From contig JASLEQ010000550.1 in assembly GCA_030151135.1 (NCBI GenBank), positions 1 to 14,526 on the forward strand: 14,526 bases of DNA, written 5' to 3'. This stretch comes from Candidatus Sulfotelmatobacter sp. (GTDB taxonomy: Bacteria; Acidobacteriota; Terriglobia; Terriglobales; SbA1). The notes below the pieces were generated by a model. The model searched no databases, had not been told where the DNA came from, and worked only from the letters and a program-made list of their open reading frames with translations. Both the position numbers and the translations under genes were made by a program. How positions within the stretch are numbered: the stretch's first letter is position 1; each line of letters begins with the position of its first letter. Positions 1-7,340 of this stretch are shown here, piece by piece.

Positions 1-94
1 CAATTACAGCTACATCCACGGACTCGGGCAGCGGCACACCCGCATCGCTGGCGGGCACCTGTACCGTGGTCAGCCAAAAGTTCTGCTCCATCAT
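1..94 (-). CDS. FAD-dependent oxidoreductase, N-terminal fragment (runs off window)
   Basis: Read on the minus strand from tandem ATG codons at 94 and 91, the frame stays open to the window edge for 31 codons. The peptide starts MMEQNFWL and ends ESVDVAVI. A short aromatic-rich leader, a Pro/Leu-rich stretch and then DVAVI is the usual opening of DAO-type FAD-dependent oxidoreductases, where DVAVIG leads into the GxGxxG dinucleotide-binding loop. That loop would lie just outside the window. In-frame GTG codons at 103, 109 and 115 are alternative starts, and no clear Shine-Dalgarno site decides between them. The gene is divergent from the TonB fusion gene, leaving about 180 bases for two promoters. 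The family call is an inference from a short fragment. Confidence 0.5.
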   Translation of the reverse strand, partial: MMEQNFWLTTVQVPASDAGVPLPESVDVAVI

Positions 95-148
95 CGATCG
101 CACTTTCACCTTCACCTTTCTTTTACGTTCATAACCGGAGGCAAATGA

Positions 149-166
149 GCTCCGCGGGAACGGAGC
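149..166. repeat. Short hairpin in divergent intergenic region
   Basis: GCTCCG and CGGAGC form a perfect 6-bp stem around a six-base loop, followed on the plus strand by ATTTTAG. It sits between two divergent genes, so it terminates neither. It may be a protein-binding site or chance. The rest of this spacer (95-273) shows no convincing promoter by eye. Confidence 0.3.
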
Positions 167-228
167 ATTTTAGCGCACCGGAAGTACATGTCCTATCGCG
201 GGGGCCGGCTCGCCTTTGGTTCTGCCAT

Positions 229-251
229 CGGTAATCTTGTTTGGATTACCG
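229..251. promoter_or_regulatory. Perfect inverted repeat just upstream of the TonB fusion gene
   Basis: CGGTAATC (229-236) and GATTACCG (244-251) are exact reverse complements separated by seven bases, ending 22 bases before the ATG at 274. The position suits a dimeric repressor or activator site, or a hairpin in the mRNA leader. No Shine-Dalgarno sequence is visible between the repeat and the start codon, so such a hairpin could affect translation. The function is inferred from position and symmetry only. Confidence 0.35.
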
Positions 252-273
252 CCTCTTCCTAGTCTGATCATGC

Positions 274-2163
274 ATGACCTTGCGCTGCTTCCTGTTCTGC
301 TCTGACGAGGGCGCGTCAGATCTCATTCGGCAGGTGCTGACCACGCTGGATGTGGAGGGAGAAGTCTGCTCAACCCTCACCACCGCTGTCGAGAAGGTCG
401 CGAGCGAGCCCTTTCAGATCGTCGTCATCGACTGGGATCAGCAGCCTGGGGCCGGAATGGTACTTTCCTCGGCCCGTGAGCGCAAGCCCGCTGAACGTCC
501 GTTGACCCTGGCCATCGTCGCCGATGATGCCAGCGTGCCCAAGGCCTTGCAAGCGGGTGCTAACTCGATTCTGCGCAAGCCGCTCATGGTCAATCAGGTG
601 ACGGATACCTTGACCACGGCCCGCGACCTGATTCGGTCAAGGTTCGAAACGCCAAGAGCGCCGGTTTCCGCGCCAACGAGCGCCGGGACTGTGTCGCACT
701 TACCCGCACGCTTAGACGCTGGCCGTGAAAAACTCCGGGCCGGCGAGTTCCTTCAATCTGCGTCACTCAGTCCAAGTGCGCAGATTCAGACCGAGTCCGA
801 GATTCCCGTGTCATCGGATCAGTCCATTGCAGAGCCGGTGGATGCGCTGAAGGATCTTGAAACGGTCGCAGCCCCGGCTCCGCCGATTTCTCTGCCTCAC
901 GATTCGAATGAGCCGCGCGGGCTGGAGTGGTATCTCAAGAAAAAGGGAGTGCAGTCGACATACAGGGGAGGTGCGGCGGCAGCTCCGGCACTGGCACCCA
1001 CACCGGCTCCAAGTAATCAGCCTGAACTGCTCGGCTTCGATCAGAATCCGTCGAGTTTCGCTCCCCGGTCACTCCCGGCCAACGAAATTGCTCCAACTCC
1101 CGAAGTTCAAGGTCGTCACGAACAAGCGCAAGAGGCGGCAGTTGCCTCGGAGATCTCGGAAGTTCCGCTCGCTGCATCACCATCGGCGGGATTCCGCCTA
1201 CGCAAGACGGCGATGCTTGTCGCAAGCTTGCTTGCCGCCATCGCGATCGTCGCTGCGCCGCAAGCCCCGTGGCATTCAAGGTTTAACGTGGCCGTGGCAA
1301 AAGCAGCGCGTTCCCTGCATACCTGGCTACATCCTCAAGCAGTCACGGCAGTGACGCAGGCACCCATTTCTCACGAGGATTTCGGCCGTCCTGGGGACGA
1401 ATACAAGCTTCCCGCAGCAGAGCCCATTCCCGACGCGACGACCGATCCTTCGCAAATTCAGGTCGTTCCGGAAGTTGATCCCACCGCCAAGAAACCGCCA
1501 ACTGACGCAGGCTCTTCCGATCAGACGCAAGCGCCTGTCGACGTGACGCCTGCCCCCGCTGCAGCCCAGACGCCAGCGGTGCAGGTTCAGGAGAATCCGC
1601 AGTCACAGCCGACGACTACAGCGGTGGCGACACCGGCGGTCACAACTCCTTCAACCGCTATCTCTGCTACAACCGCCCAGCCAAACCCTGCTGTGCCTGG
1701 GCCAACGGTCCGCACCGACACGCCCGTCACAACGCCGGTAGCAGTACCACCGCGAAGGCAGCCGACCACCTATGTCACGCCCACACCCAGAGTTCCTTCC
1801 AGTCTCCAATCGCAGATGGCAGTCTTGGTGCCCGATGCCGGCGGGAACAAGCCCGCTGATGCTGCCATGCCTGCGATCGAGCCTGTAAACGTCGCAGAGC
1901 TGACGGAACGCGCCTTGTTAGCCGACCAGCCCGCAATGAGTTATCCCGCAAGCGCGAAGGGCCAACAGGGTACCGTGATCCTGCAAGTTCTGATCGGACG
2001 CGATGGCACGGTGCAGGACGCCAAGTTCGTCCAAGGCTCGCTGGCTTTTGCCCGTACTGCCATCGACGGCGTCAGGCAATGGAAATTCAAGCCATACACG
2101 ATGAACGGCAGACCAGTCTCGGTTCAGACGAGCCTCACCATCAAGTTCAAGCCTGGACAATGA
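274..2163 (+). CDS. Receiver domain - TM - TonB C-terminal domain fusion protein
   Basis: The 629-residue protein has three parts. Residues 1-120 resemble a CheY-like receiver: the acidic pair D11/E12, a phospho-acceptor position D53 in VIDWD at the end of strand 3, and the conserved K102 in RKPL. The usual Thr/Ser after strand 4 appears to be Ala83. Residues 121-310 are a low-complexity Pro/Ala/Ser linker, followed by one membrane helix at about 312-328 preceded by RLRK. A long Pro/Thr/Ala-rich stretch (360-540) then leads to a TonB-C domain at about 550-625 with the family signature QWKFKPY and the GRDGTV turn. Topology would put the receiver in the cytoplasm and TonB-C in the periplasm. 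TonB-C domains normally carry ExbB/ExbD energy to outer-membrane receptors, but no exbB, exbD or receptor gene is visible here. The start is fixed by an in-frame TGA at 265, and there is no clear ribosome binding site. The domain calls are strong; the signalling role is inferred. Confidence 0.85.
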   Translation: MTLRCFLFCSDEGASDLIRQVLTTLDVEGEVCSTLTTAVEKVASEPFQIVVIDWDQQPGAGMVLSSARERKPAERPLTLAIVADDASVPKALQAGANSILRKPLMVNQVTDTLTTARDLIRSRFETPRAPVSAPTSAGTVSHLPARLDAGREKLRAGEFLQSASLSPSAQIQTESEIPVSSDQSIAEPVDALKDLETVAAPAPPISLPHDSNEPRGLEWYLKKKGVQSTYRGGAAAAPALAPTPAPSNQPELLGFDQNPSSFAPRSLPANEIAPTPEVQGRHEQAQEAAVASEISEVPLAASPSAGFRLRKTAMLVASLLAAIAIVAAPQAPWHSRFNVAVAKAARSLHTWLHPQAVTAVTQAPISHEDFGRPGDEYKLPAAEPIPDATTDPSQIQVVPEVDPTAKKPPTDAGSSDQTQAPVDVTPAPAAAQTPAVQVQENPQSQPTTTAVATPAVTTPSTAISATTAQPNPAVPGPTVRTDTPVTTPVAVPPRRQPTTYVTPTPRVPSSLQSQMAVLVPDAGGNKPADAAMPAIEPVNVAELTERALLADQPAMSYPASAKGQQGTVILQVLIGRDGTVQDAKFVQGSLAFARTAIDGVRQWKFKPYTMNGRPVSVQTSLTIKFKPGQ

Positions 2164-2295
2164 CGGAAGTGGTGTGTTTTGTTGCGTAATCGCCGGGATT
2201 CTGCAAATCCGCGTTCTGTGCGTGAATAGCCGCAACGAGTTACGGATGGCGTTTTCTTTCGATACAGCCAGCCTGTATCTGCTTGCATCTAGAGA

Positions 2296-2301
2296 TATAA
2301 T
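2296..2301 (+). promoter_or_regulatory. Candidate -10 box for the S41-like gene
   Basis: An exact TATAAT lies 50 bases before the ATG at 2351, which would give an mRNA leader of roughly 40 bases. At the best spacing (17 bases) the -35 region reads CTGTAT, a poor match, so this is either a weak sigma-70-type promoter or one helped by an activator. Confidence 0.4.
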
Positions 2302-2350
2302 GAGATCAGCTCTCGGGAAATAGTTCCTTCCGGAAGAAGATCACACACAG

Positions 2351-3571
2351 ATGTCCATGAAAATTAAAGCAGCAGTTCTCGTCACCTCTTTCGCAGTTTT
2401 GTTGTTCTTTGTCGTCGGATCGATGGGCGGCGTGCACGCCTCGTCCAGCGACGGCTCTTATCGACAGTTACAGGTTTATAGCGAAGTCCTGTCGCGCGTG
2501 CGCAGCGAGTACGTGGAAGAGCCCAATATTCCGAAAGTGACCGATGGCGCGCTGCACGGATTGCTCGAGTCTCTCGATTCGAACTCCAGCTATCTCTCTC
2601 CTGAAGCGTACAAGGAATTCAAAGCTCACAAGGCTGAAGGCAAGGCCGATATCGGGGCTGTGCTCTCGAAGCGGTTTGGATATGCGGATGTTGTCGCGGT
2701 GCTTCCAGGCTCTCCCGCTGAAAAGGCGGGCATCGAACCCACGGACATCTTCGAATCGATTGAAGGTCACAGCACTCGCGATATGTCTTTGCCCGAGATT
2801 CACAACCTGATCGCGGGCCCGCAGGGATCGACTTTGAATGTGGAAGTTGTGCGTGCGCGTCGCGCCGAGCCGCAGAAAATTTCGATCACTCGCGACGTCG
2901 TCAGTGCGCCGCCGATCACCGATAAGGTCATGGACGACGGCATCGGTTACATAAAGGTAGAAGCCCTCACCAAGGGAAAGTCCCAAGAGATTGCTTCCAA
3001 GGTGAAGTCGCTCGAAAAAGCCGGCGCGAAGAAGATCCTGCTCGACCTTCGCTACTGCGCCGAAGGCGAAGAGAGCGAGGGAATTGCGACTGCAAACCTG
3101 TTCCTGAATCACGGCACGATTACTTACCTGCAGGGACAGAAATATCCGCGGCAAGCCTTTAACGCCGACCCGTCGAAGGCCATCACAAACCTTCCGGTAG
3201 CGGTGCTGGTCAATCGCGGTACTTCGGGAGCGTCTGAGATCGTCGCTGCTGCAATTCTGGAGAACGCACGCGGAGACGTTGTCGGCGACAAGACCTTCGG
3301 CGATGGTTCCGTGCAGAAGACGCTCGATCTTCCCGACGGGGGCGCGGTGATACTCTCCGTGGCGAAATACTACTCGCCCAGCGGGAAAGCGATCCAGGAT
3401 ACCGCCGTTACTCCGAACGTAGTCGTAGCCGATGCAATCGACGACGGTGTCGGCCCCGACGATGATGACAGCACGGCTGCTCCCGACACGAATAAAGAGG
3501 AAAAGCAGAAACCCGCGGTCGACGACCAGCTGAATAAAGCTGTCGAGGTCTTGAAGAACCACGCAAGCTAA
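2351..3571 (+). CDS. S41/CtpA-family PDZ protein, apparently catalytically inactive
   Basis: The 406-residue protein has an N-terminal signal anchor (about 5-25), an N-terminal helical region, a PDZ domain (about 98-183, with GSPAEKAGI) and an S41 peptidase fold (about 184-362, with GIGYIKVE and GDKTFGDGSVQ), then an acidic, lysine-rich tail. CtpA/Prc enzymes use a Ser-Lys dyad with an auxiliary Asp, in the patterns SASASE and TFGKG. Aligning on the ASE and TFGxG anchors, the catalytic Ser falls on Gly293 (the local string is TSGASE), the Asp on Glu304 and the Lys on Asp318. The usual LRxNPGG motif reads LRYCAEGEE. I infer a non-proteolytic PDZ/S41 protein held at the membrane, perhaps a scaffold or adaptor. 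Ser292 lies one position from the expected nucleophile, so some activity is not excluded. A second ATG at 2357 is an alternative start; GGAAG lies about 14 bases upstream of 2351. The next gene downstream is a penicillin-binding protein. Confidence 0.85.
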   Translation: MSMKIKAAVLVTSFAVLLFFVVGSMGGVHASSSDGSYRQLQVYSEVLSRVRSEYVEEPNIPKVTDGALHGLLESLDSNSSYLSPEAYKEFKAHKAEGKADIGAVLSKRFGYADVVAVLPGSPAEKAGIEPTDIFESIEGHSTRDMSLPEIHNLIAGPQGSTLNVEVVRARRAEPQKISITRDVVSAPPITDKVMDDGIGYIKVEALTKGKSQEIASKVKSLEKAGAKKILLDLRYCAEGEESEGIATANLFLNHGTITYLQGQKYPRQAFNADPSKAITNLPVAVLVNRGTSGASEIVAAAILENARGDVVGDKTFGDGSVQKTLDLPDGGAVILSVAKYYSPSGKAIQDTAVTPNVVVADAIDDGVGPDDDDSTAAPDTNKEEKQKPAVDDQLNKAVEVLKNHAS

Positions 3572-3593
3572 TCTCAGTCAGTATTCTTTTACG

Positions 3594-3621
3594 AGCGCCA
3601 CATCTGTGGCGCTTTTTCTTT
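3594..3621 (+). terminator. Rho-independent terminator after the S41-like gene
   Basis: AGCGCCAC and GTGGCGCT form a perfect 8-bp GC-rich stem with a four-base ATCT loop, followed immediately by TTTTCTTT. It lies about 20 bases after the stop codon. This is a textbook intrinsic terminator, so the PBP gene downstream needs its own promoter. Confidence 0.85.
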
Positions 3622-3761
3622 GCGGCACGGACTTCGACTTAACGAACTCCAATTCGCTGCGAGGCGTTCGCGCCTTTGCTGGAATTTGGTTTCCGACTAA
3701 GGGCCACCCCTGGTTATCCGGAAGCACGTTTCAACAAGTGCTATCCTGACCTCACCGGGCC

Positions 3762-5983
3762 ATGAAGGCTCTCTACGACAACCTACCTGAGGTAGAAATT
3801 GGCGGGCGTAAGCTCGTCAGCCGTGTGCTGTTCGGCATGCTGCTTCTGATGTCGGTGATAGTCGGCGCCAGCTCCGGGCTTCTGCTCGTTTACACCACTG
3901 ACCTTCCCCAGGTGGATGCGCTGGAGAACTACCGTCCCAGTTCGATCACCGAACTGTATGACGACCACAACCGCGTGATTGGATCTTTCGCGCTGCAGCG
4001 TCGAGTCGTGTCGAGCTATGAAGATTTTCCGCCTGTGCTGCGCGACGCTCTGGTCTCGATCGAGGACAAGGATTTCTATCGCCATTCCGGCATCAATTTC
4101 TGGCGCATTGTCGGAGCCGCCTATCGCGACATCGAGTCGGGAGGCAAGGTGCAGGGCGCATCGACGCTCACGATGCAACTTGCGCGCAATCTTTTTCTCT
4201 CTCCCGATCGCCGCTGGCAACGTAAAGTCCAGGAAGCGATGCTTGCGATCCAGATTGAGCGGCGATTCACGAAACCACAGATCTTCACGCTCTACGCCAA
4301 CCAGATTTTTTTAGGGCACGGCGTCTATGGATTTGAAGCGGCATCGGAGTTTTATTTCAGCAAGCCGGCCAAACAGTTGACGCTTGATGAAGCCGCCTTG
4401 CTCGCGGGACTGCCGAAGGGCCCTACGGTTTACTCGCCGATCAACCATCCCGATCGCGCCGTCAAGCGCCGTAACCTGGTTATCAATGCCCTGCTCGAAG
4501 ACGGGAAGATCACGGCTGCGCAGGCGGACGCTGCACGATCCGAGCCCATGACGCTGCATCTCGCGCATGATCCGAACTCCCTCGCGCCATATTTCGTTGT
4601 GAAGTCCGCCGCTACCTGGAAGCGAAATACGGAACCGATCAGGTTCACGAGGGAGGTCTCAAGGTCTACACCACGCTGGACGTAGAAATGCAGAAGGCCG
4701 CCAATCAATCGGTGCTCGATGGCTTGGCTGCGTACGAGCGCCGCCACGGATGGAAAGATCATCTCGAAAACGTCGTTGCTGAAGGGGTACCGCTCGATAA
4801 GTATTCGCATCCCGATTGGGACGATGAACCGGAGGGAAACGGTTACATCCATGCGCTTGTCACGTCCTCTGGTACTGGGATCGCGACCCTCAAGTTCGGC
4901 CGCTATACGGCCGCTTTAGGCCAGCCGGACGTCGCATGGACGCAGCAGAAGATCGGTGACATCCTGAAACCCGGCGACATTTGCTACGTCAAGATTCTTT
5001 CCCTTGGGGCAAATGGAGCGGCAAAAGTCAGCCTTGAGCAGGACTCTGGCGCGCAAGGTGCGTTGCTCGCCGTGGACAACGCGACCGGCGGAATTAAAGC
5101 CCTGGTCGGCGGTCGCGACTTCAACGACTCGAAGTTCGATCGTGCCACTCAAGCTTTGCGCCAAGTCGGATCTTCATTCAAGCCTTACGTGTATACAGCC
5201 GTAATCGATGGCGGCGCCAGTCCCGATGACACGGTTCTCGACGAACCTGTCAGCTTCGAGAATGGCTCGGGCGCATACACGCCGCATAACTACGACGAAA
5301 AGTTTGAAGGCATCATCACGCTGCGCCGAGCGCTGGCGCAGTCGCGCAACATCCCCGCCCTCAAACTGGCGGATAAAGTGGGCATCAAGACTGTCATCGA
5401 CTATGCAGAACGGTTTGGCATTACGTCGAAACTGCCGCCGTACTTGCCAGTCGCGCTTGGCTCTGCCGAGGTCACGCTGCTCGAGCAGACCGCCGCGTAT
5501 AGCGTGTTTCCGAATGATGGTGTGCGTATCACACCTCATTACATCACCCGGGTGACCGATTATGAAGGGCGCGTGCTCGAAGAAGATTTCCCGGAAGTAA
5601 AAGACGTAGTCAGCGAACGCACCGCGCGCATCATGACTTCGATGCTGCGAGAGGTCGTTCTGCATGGGACCGGAATCGCAGCATCGAAACTGCCATTTCC
5701 TGTAGCGGGTAAGACGGGCACGACCAACGACTTCACTGACGCGTGGTTCATGGGCTTCTCTCCGACGATGAGCTGCGGAGTATGGGTTGGATACGACGAG
5801 AAGAGATCTCTCGGCGCGAAAGAGACTGGAGCACACGCCGCGCTGCCGATCTGGATGAACTTCATGACCGCCGCAATGGCTGGTAAAGACGTTGGCGATT
5901 TCCAGCCCTCACCGATTCAGCCGCATGCGGCGCAGAAAGTAGACACGCCTGACGCAGCCCCTGCAACAGAAGAGTCGCATTGA
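3762..5983 (+). pseudogene. Class A penicillin-binding protein (PBP1A type), frameshifted
   Basis: The gene encodes a bifunctional peptidoglycan glycosyltransferase/DD-transpeptidase in two frames. Part one (from ATG 3762) has a membrane helix at about 22-44 and a GT51 domain: catalytic E101 in EDKDFYRHSG, GASTLTMQ (132-139), RKVQE (154-158) and LYANQIFLGHGVYG. Frame one stops at 4685. The PBP homology jumps frame at about 4599-4600 and continues from GAA at 4601 (EVRRYLEAKYG, then VYTTLDVEMQKA) to 5983. Part two, numbered from the ATG at 4688, has an OB-like insert (about 53-103) and the transpeptidase motifs SSFK (162-165), SRN (219-221) and KTGT (342-345). All catalytic motifs are intact. 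Restoring one lost base gives about 740 residues, normal for PBP1A. I see no slippery heptamer, so this is either a real one-base deletion or a sequencing or assembly error. TGCTATCCT at 3739-3747 could be an extended -10 giving a nearly leaderless mRNA. Confidence 0.85.
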
Positions 5984-6022
5984 TTGCGAGCTACATCGGT
6001 CATCGCGCTATCATGGCTTTCC

Positions 6023-6481
6023 ATGAGCCAACAGATCATGCGAGTTCTGCTTTCCTTCATCGTCTGCCTATTCACGTGCACTTTGCTCGCGAACGCGGCC
6101 GACCAGGCTGCCTCCCCTGTCAAGCAGGTGCTCCGCGCCCAGCAGGATGCATGGAACCGGCACGATCTTGACGCCTTTATGTCGGGCTACTGGAAATCGC
6201 CGGAACTCACTTTCTTTTCTGGTGCGAAGGAATCGAAAGGATGGCAGGCTACCATCGACCGCTATCGCGCCACGTATCAGGCTTCCGGAAAAGAGATGGG
6301 CAAGCTCGATTTTTCCGAGTTAAAGATTGAGCCGCTGGGCGCCGATGCCGCCTTCGTGCGGGGAGCATGGCAACTGACGATGTCCGACGGGAAGACTCCG
6401 CATGGGCGGTTCACGCTGATCTTCCGCAAATTTCCGGATGGATGGAAAATTGTGCACGACCACACCTCGGCGGCGGACTGA
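6023..6481 (+). CDS. Secreted SnoaL/DUF4440-like (NTF2-fold) protein
   Basis: From ATG 6023 this is a 152-residue protein. It has a signal peptide (hydrophobic core RVLLSFIVCLFTCTLLA, likely cleavage after ANA) and then a single NTF2-like domain of the DUF4440 type. Typical features are the opening helix with QQDAWNRHDLDAFM, the middle YRATY, and the closing strands FTLIFRKFPDGWKIVHDHTS. Family members are varied: some are enzymes, many have unknown ligands, and nothing here shows a substrate. It begins 39 bases after the PBP stop codon and is probably cotranscribed with it. ATG 6038 is an alternative start that still keeps the signal peptide. The open frame extends upstream to a TTG at 5984, but that would add a polar lead to the signal peptide and is less likely. 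Confidence 0.75.
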   Translation: MSQQIMRVLLSFIVCLFTCTLLANAADQAASPVKQVLRAQQDAWNRHDLDAFMSGYWKSPELTFFSGAKESKGWQATIDRYRATYQASGKEMGKLDFSELKIEPLGADAAFVRGAWQLTMSDGKTPHGRFTLIFRKFPDGWKIVHDHTSAAD

Positions 6482-6499
6482 ATTTCAACGCGTGAGGAG

Positions 6500-6520
6500 C
6501 GGGCGAAACGAAACCGCCCG
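6500..6520. terminator. Hairpin between convergent genes, probable terminator
   Basis: CGGGCG and CGCCCG form a perfect 6-bp stem around a nine-base A-rich loop. It sits between the convergent DUF4440-like and RNase H genes. On the plus strand it is followed by AATTTGACTTTT, which is only weakly T-rich; the minus side has no T tract. It is plausible as a weak terminator for the plus-strand gene. Confidence 0.4.
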
Positions 6521-6575
6521 AATTTGACTTTTGAACTGCGAGCGTCCGCGGCAACGGCGCATGCGGCGCACCGCT

Positions 6576-7208
6576 TTACTTCTTGACGCGCACCTGCACG
6601 CGTGTGCCATCGGGGAGGTTGCCATTGACCAGTTCTACCTTGCCACCCCGGACCACGCCTTCAAATTCCTGCTGAGGAAGTGCTTTTGCCAGCGGGCTTG
6701 CCGGGGAGTCGCTCGCTACAACGCGTGACGCACTGCGTCCCATGCCGCGATCCATGGCTTCATTGGCGAGGCGGTCCGCTTCCTGATTGTGTTCGCGAAG
6801 AGCGTGACCGATGGAGAACCACTCCAACTCTCGAATCAATTCCTTGGCTCGCCCGTGAAGATCCTGCAGGATGGGATTCTTAACTTTATAGATGCCCTTG
6901 ATTTGCCGGACCAGGAGTTCAGAGTCGCTGATGAGCTTCAGGGCCTTCGGTCCATGCTCGATGGCGTACTCAAGTGCCGCAATCAATCCCTGGTACTCGG
7001 CAAAGTTGTTGGTCTGGTGTCCGAGGTACTCGCTGAGGGCGGCAACTTTGCGGCCGGATTCATCTTTGATGACGACGCCGTACCCTGCCGGCCCAGGATT
7101 GCCACGTGCTCCACCATCGCTGTGCGCGATCAGAAAATGTTGCGGGGGATGCTCGCGGTCATCGAGAGATGCTTTCGTGCCGGAACGCATGAACGAGTCA
7201 GAGGACAT
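6576..7208 (-). CDS. rnhA: Ribonuclease HI with C-terminal antitoxin-like extension
   Basis: The 210-residue protein has an RNase H fold at about 24-155, which cuts the RNA strand of RNA-DNA hybrids. The four catalytic acidic residues are visible: D31 in SDGGARGNPG, E71 in NNFAEYQG, D95 in ISDSELL and D145 in NQEADRLAN. The architecture resembles short Rv2228c/YpdQ-type RNases HI, where the compact HSDGGARGNPGPAG opening is typical. After a Ser/Ala-rich linker (155-180), residues 181-210 (EGVVRGGKVELV, then LPDGTRVQVRV) look like the small beta-barrel of AF2212/AbrB-type antitoxins. The ATG at 7208 has a weak ribosome site, and ATG 7190 is an alternative. It is the last gene of the minus-strand group, 132 bases after the phosphoesterase stop codon. 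The enzyme call is strong; the tail call is tentative. Confidence 0.9.
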   Translation of the reverse strand: MSSDSFMRSGTKASLDDREHPPQHFLIAHSDGGARGNPGPAGYGVVIKDESGRKVAALSEYLGHQTNNFAEYQGLIAALEYAIEHGPKALKLISDSELLVRQIKGIYKVKNPILQDLHGRAKELIRELEWFSIGHALREHNQEADRLANEAMDRGMGRSASRVVASDSPASPLAKALPQQEFEGVVRGGKVELVNGNLPDGTRVQVRVKK

Positions 7209-7340
7209 GTCCGAGTTTACAACGTCGCGACGCGCCGGAAGGCACCGGTAATCCGCCAGCTATCAGCATCGCTCGCTGCCGCCGGATACGAACCTTCGAG
7301 TGTCGATGCCAAAACGATTTCTTTGACACGCATAAAAAGA

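Noticed and set aside
2164..2290. Weak hairpin GGATT-AATCC after the TonB fusion gene as a terminator
   Set aside because: It has only 5 bp of stem and no T tract follows it.
2468..3562. A 364-codon open frame on the minus strand opposite the S41-like gene
   Set aside because: It is a codon-bias mirror of the plus-strand gene, with a composition rich in Arg and Val and no motif. The plus frame has clear domain motifs.
4590..4606. Programmed -1 frameshift in the PBP gene
   Set aside because: No X-XXY-YYZ slippery heptamer is present near the junction (the local sequence is TTTCGTTGTGAAG), and class A PBPs are not known to use recoding.
7217..7333. A 38-residue minus-strand frame from ATG 7333 between the phosphoesterase and RNase H genes
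   Set aside because: It has no ribosome site and no recognisable sequence features, so it is probably chance.
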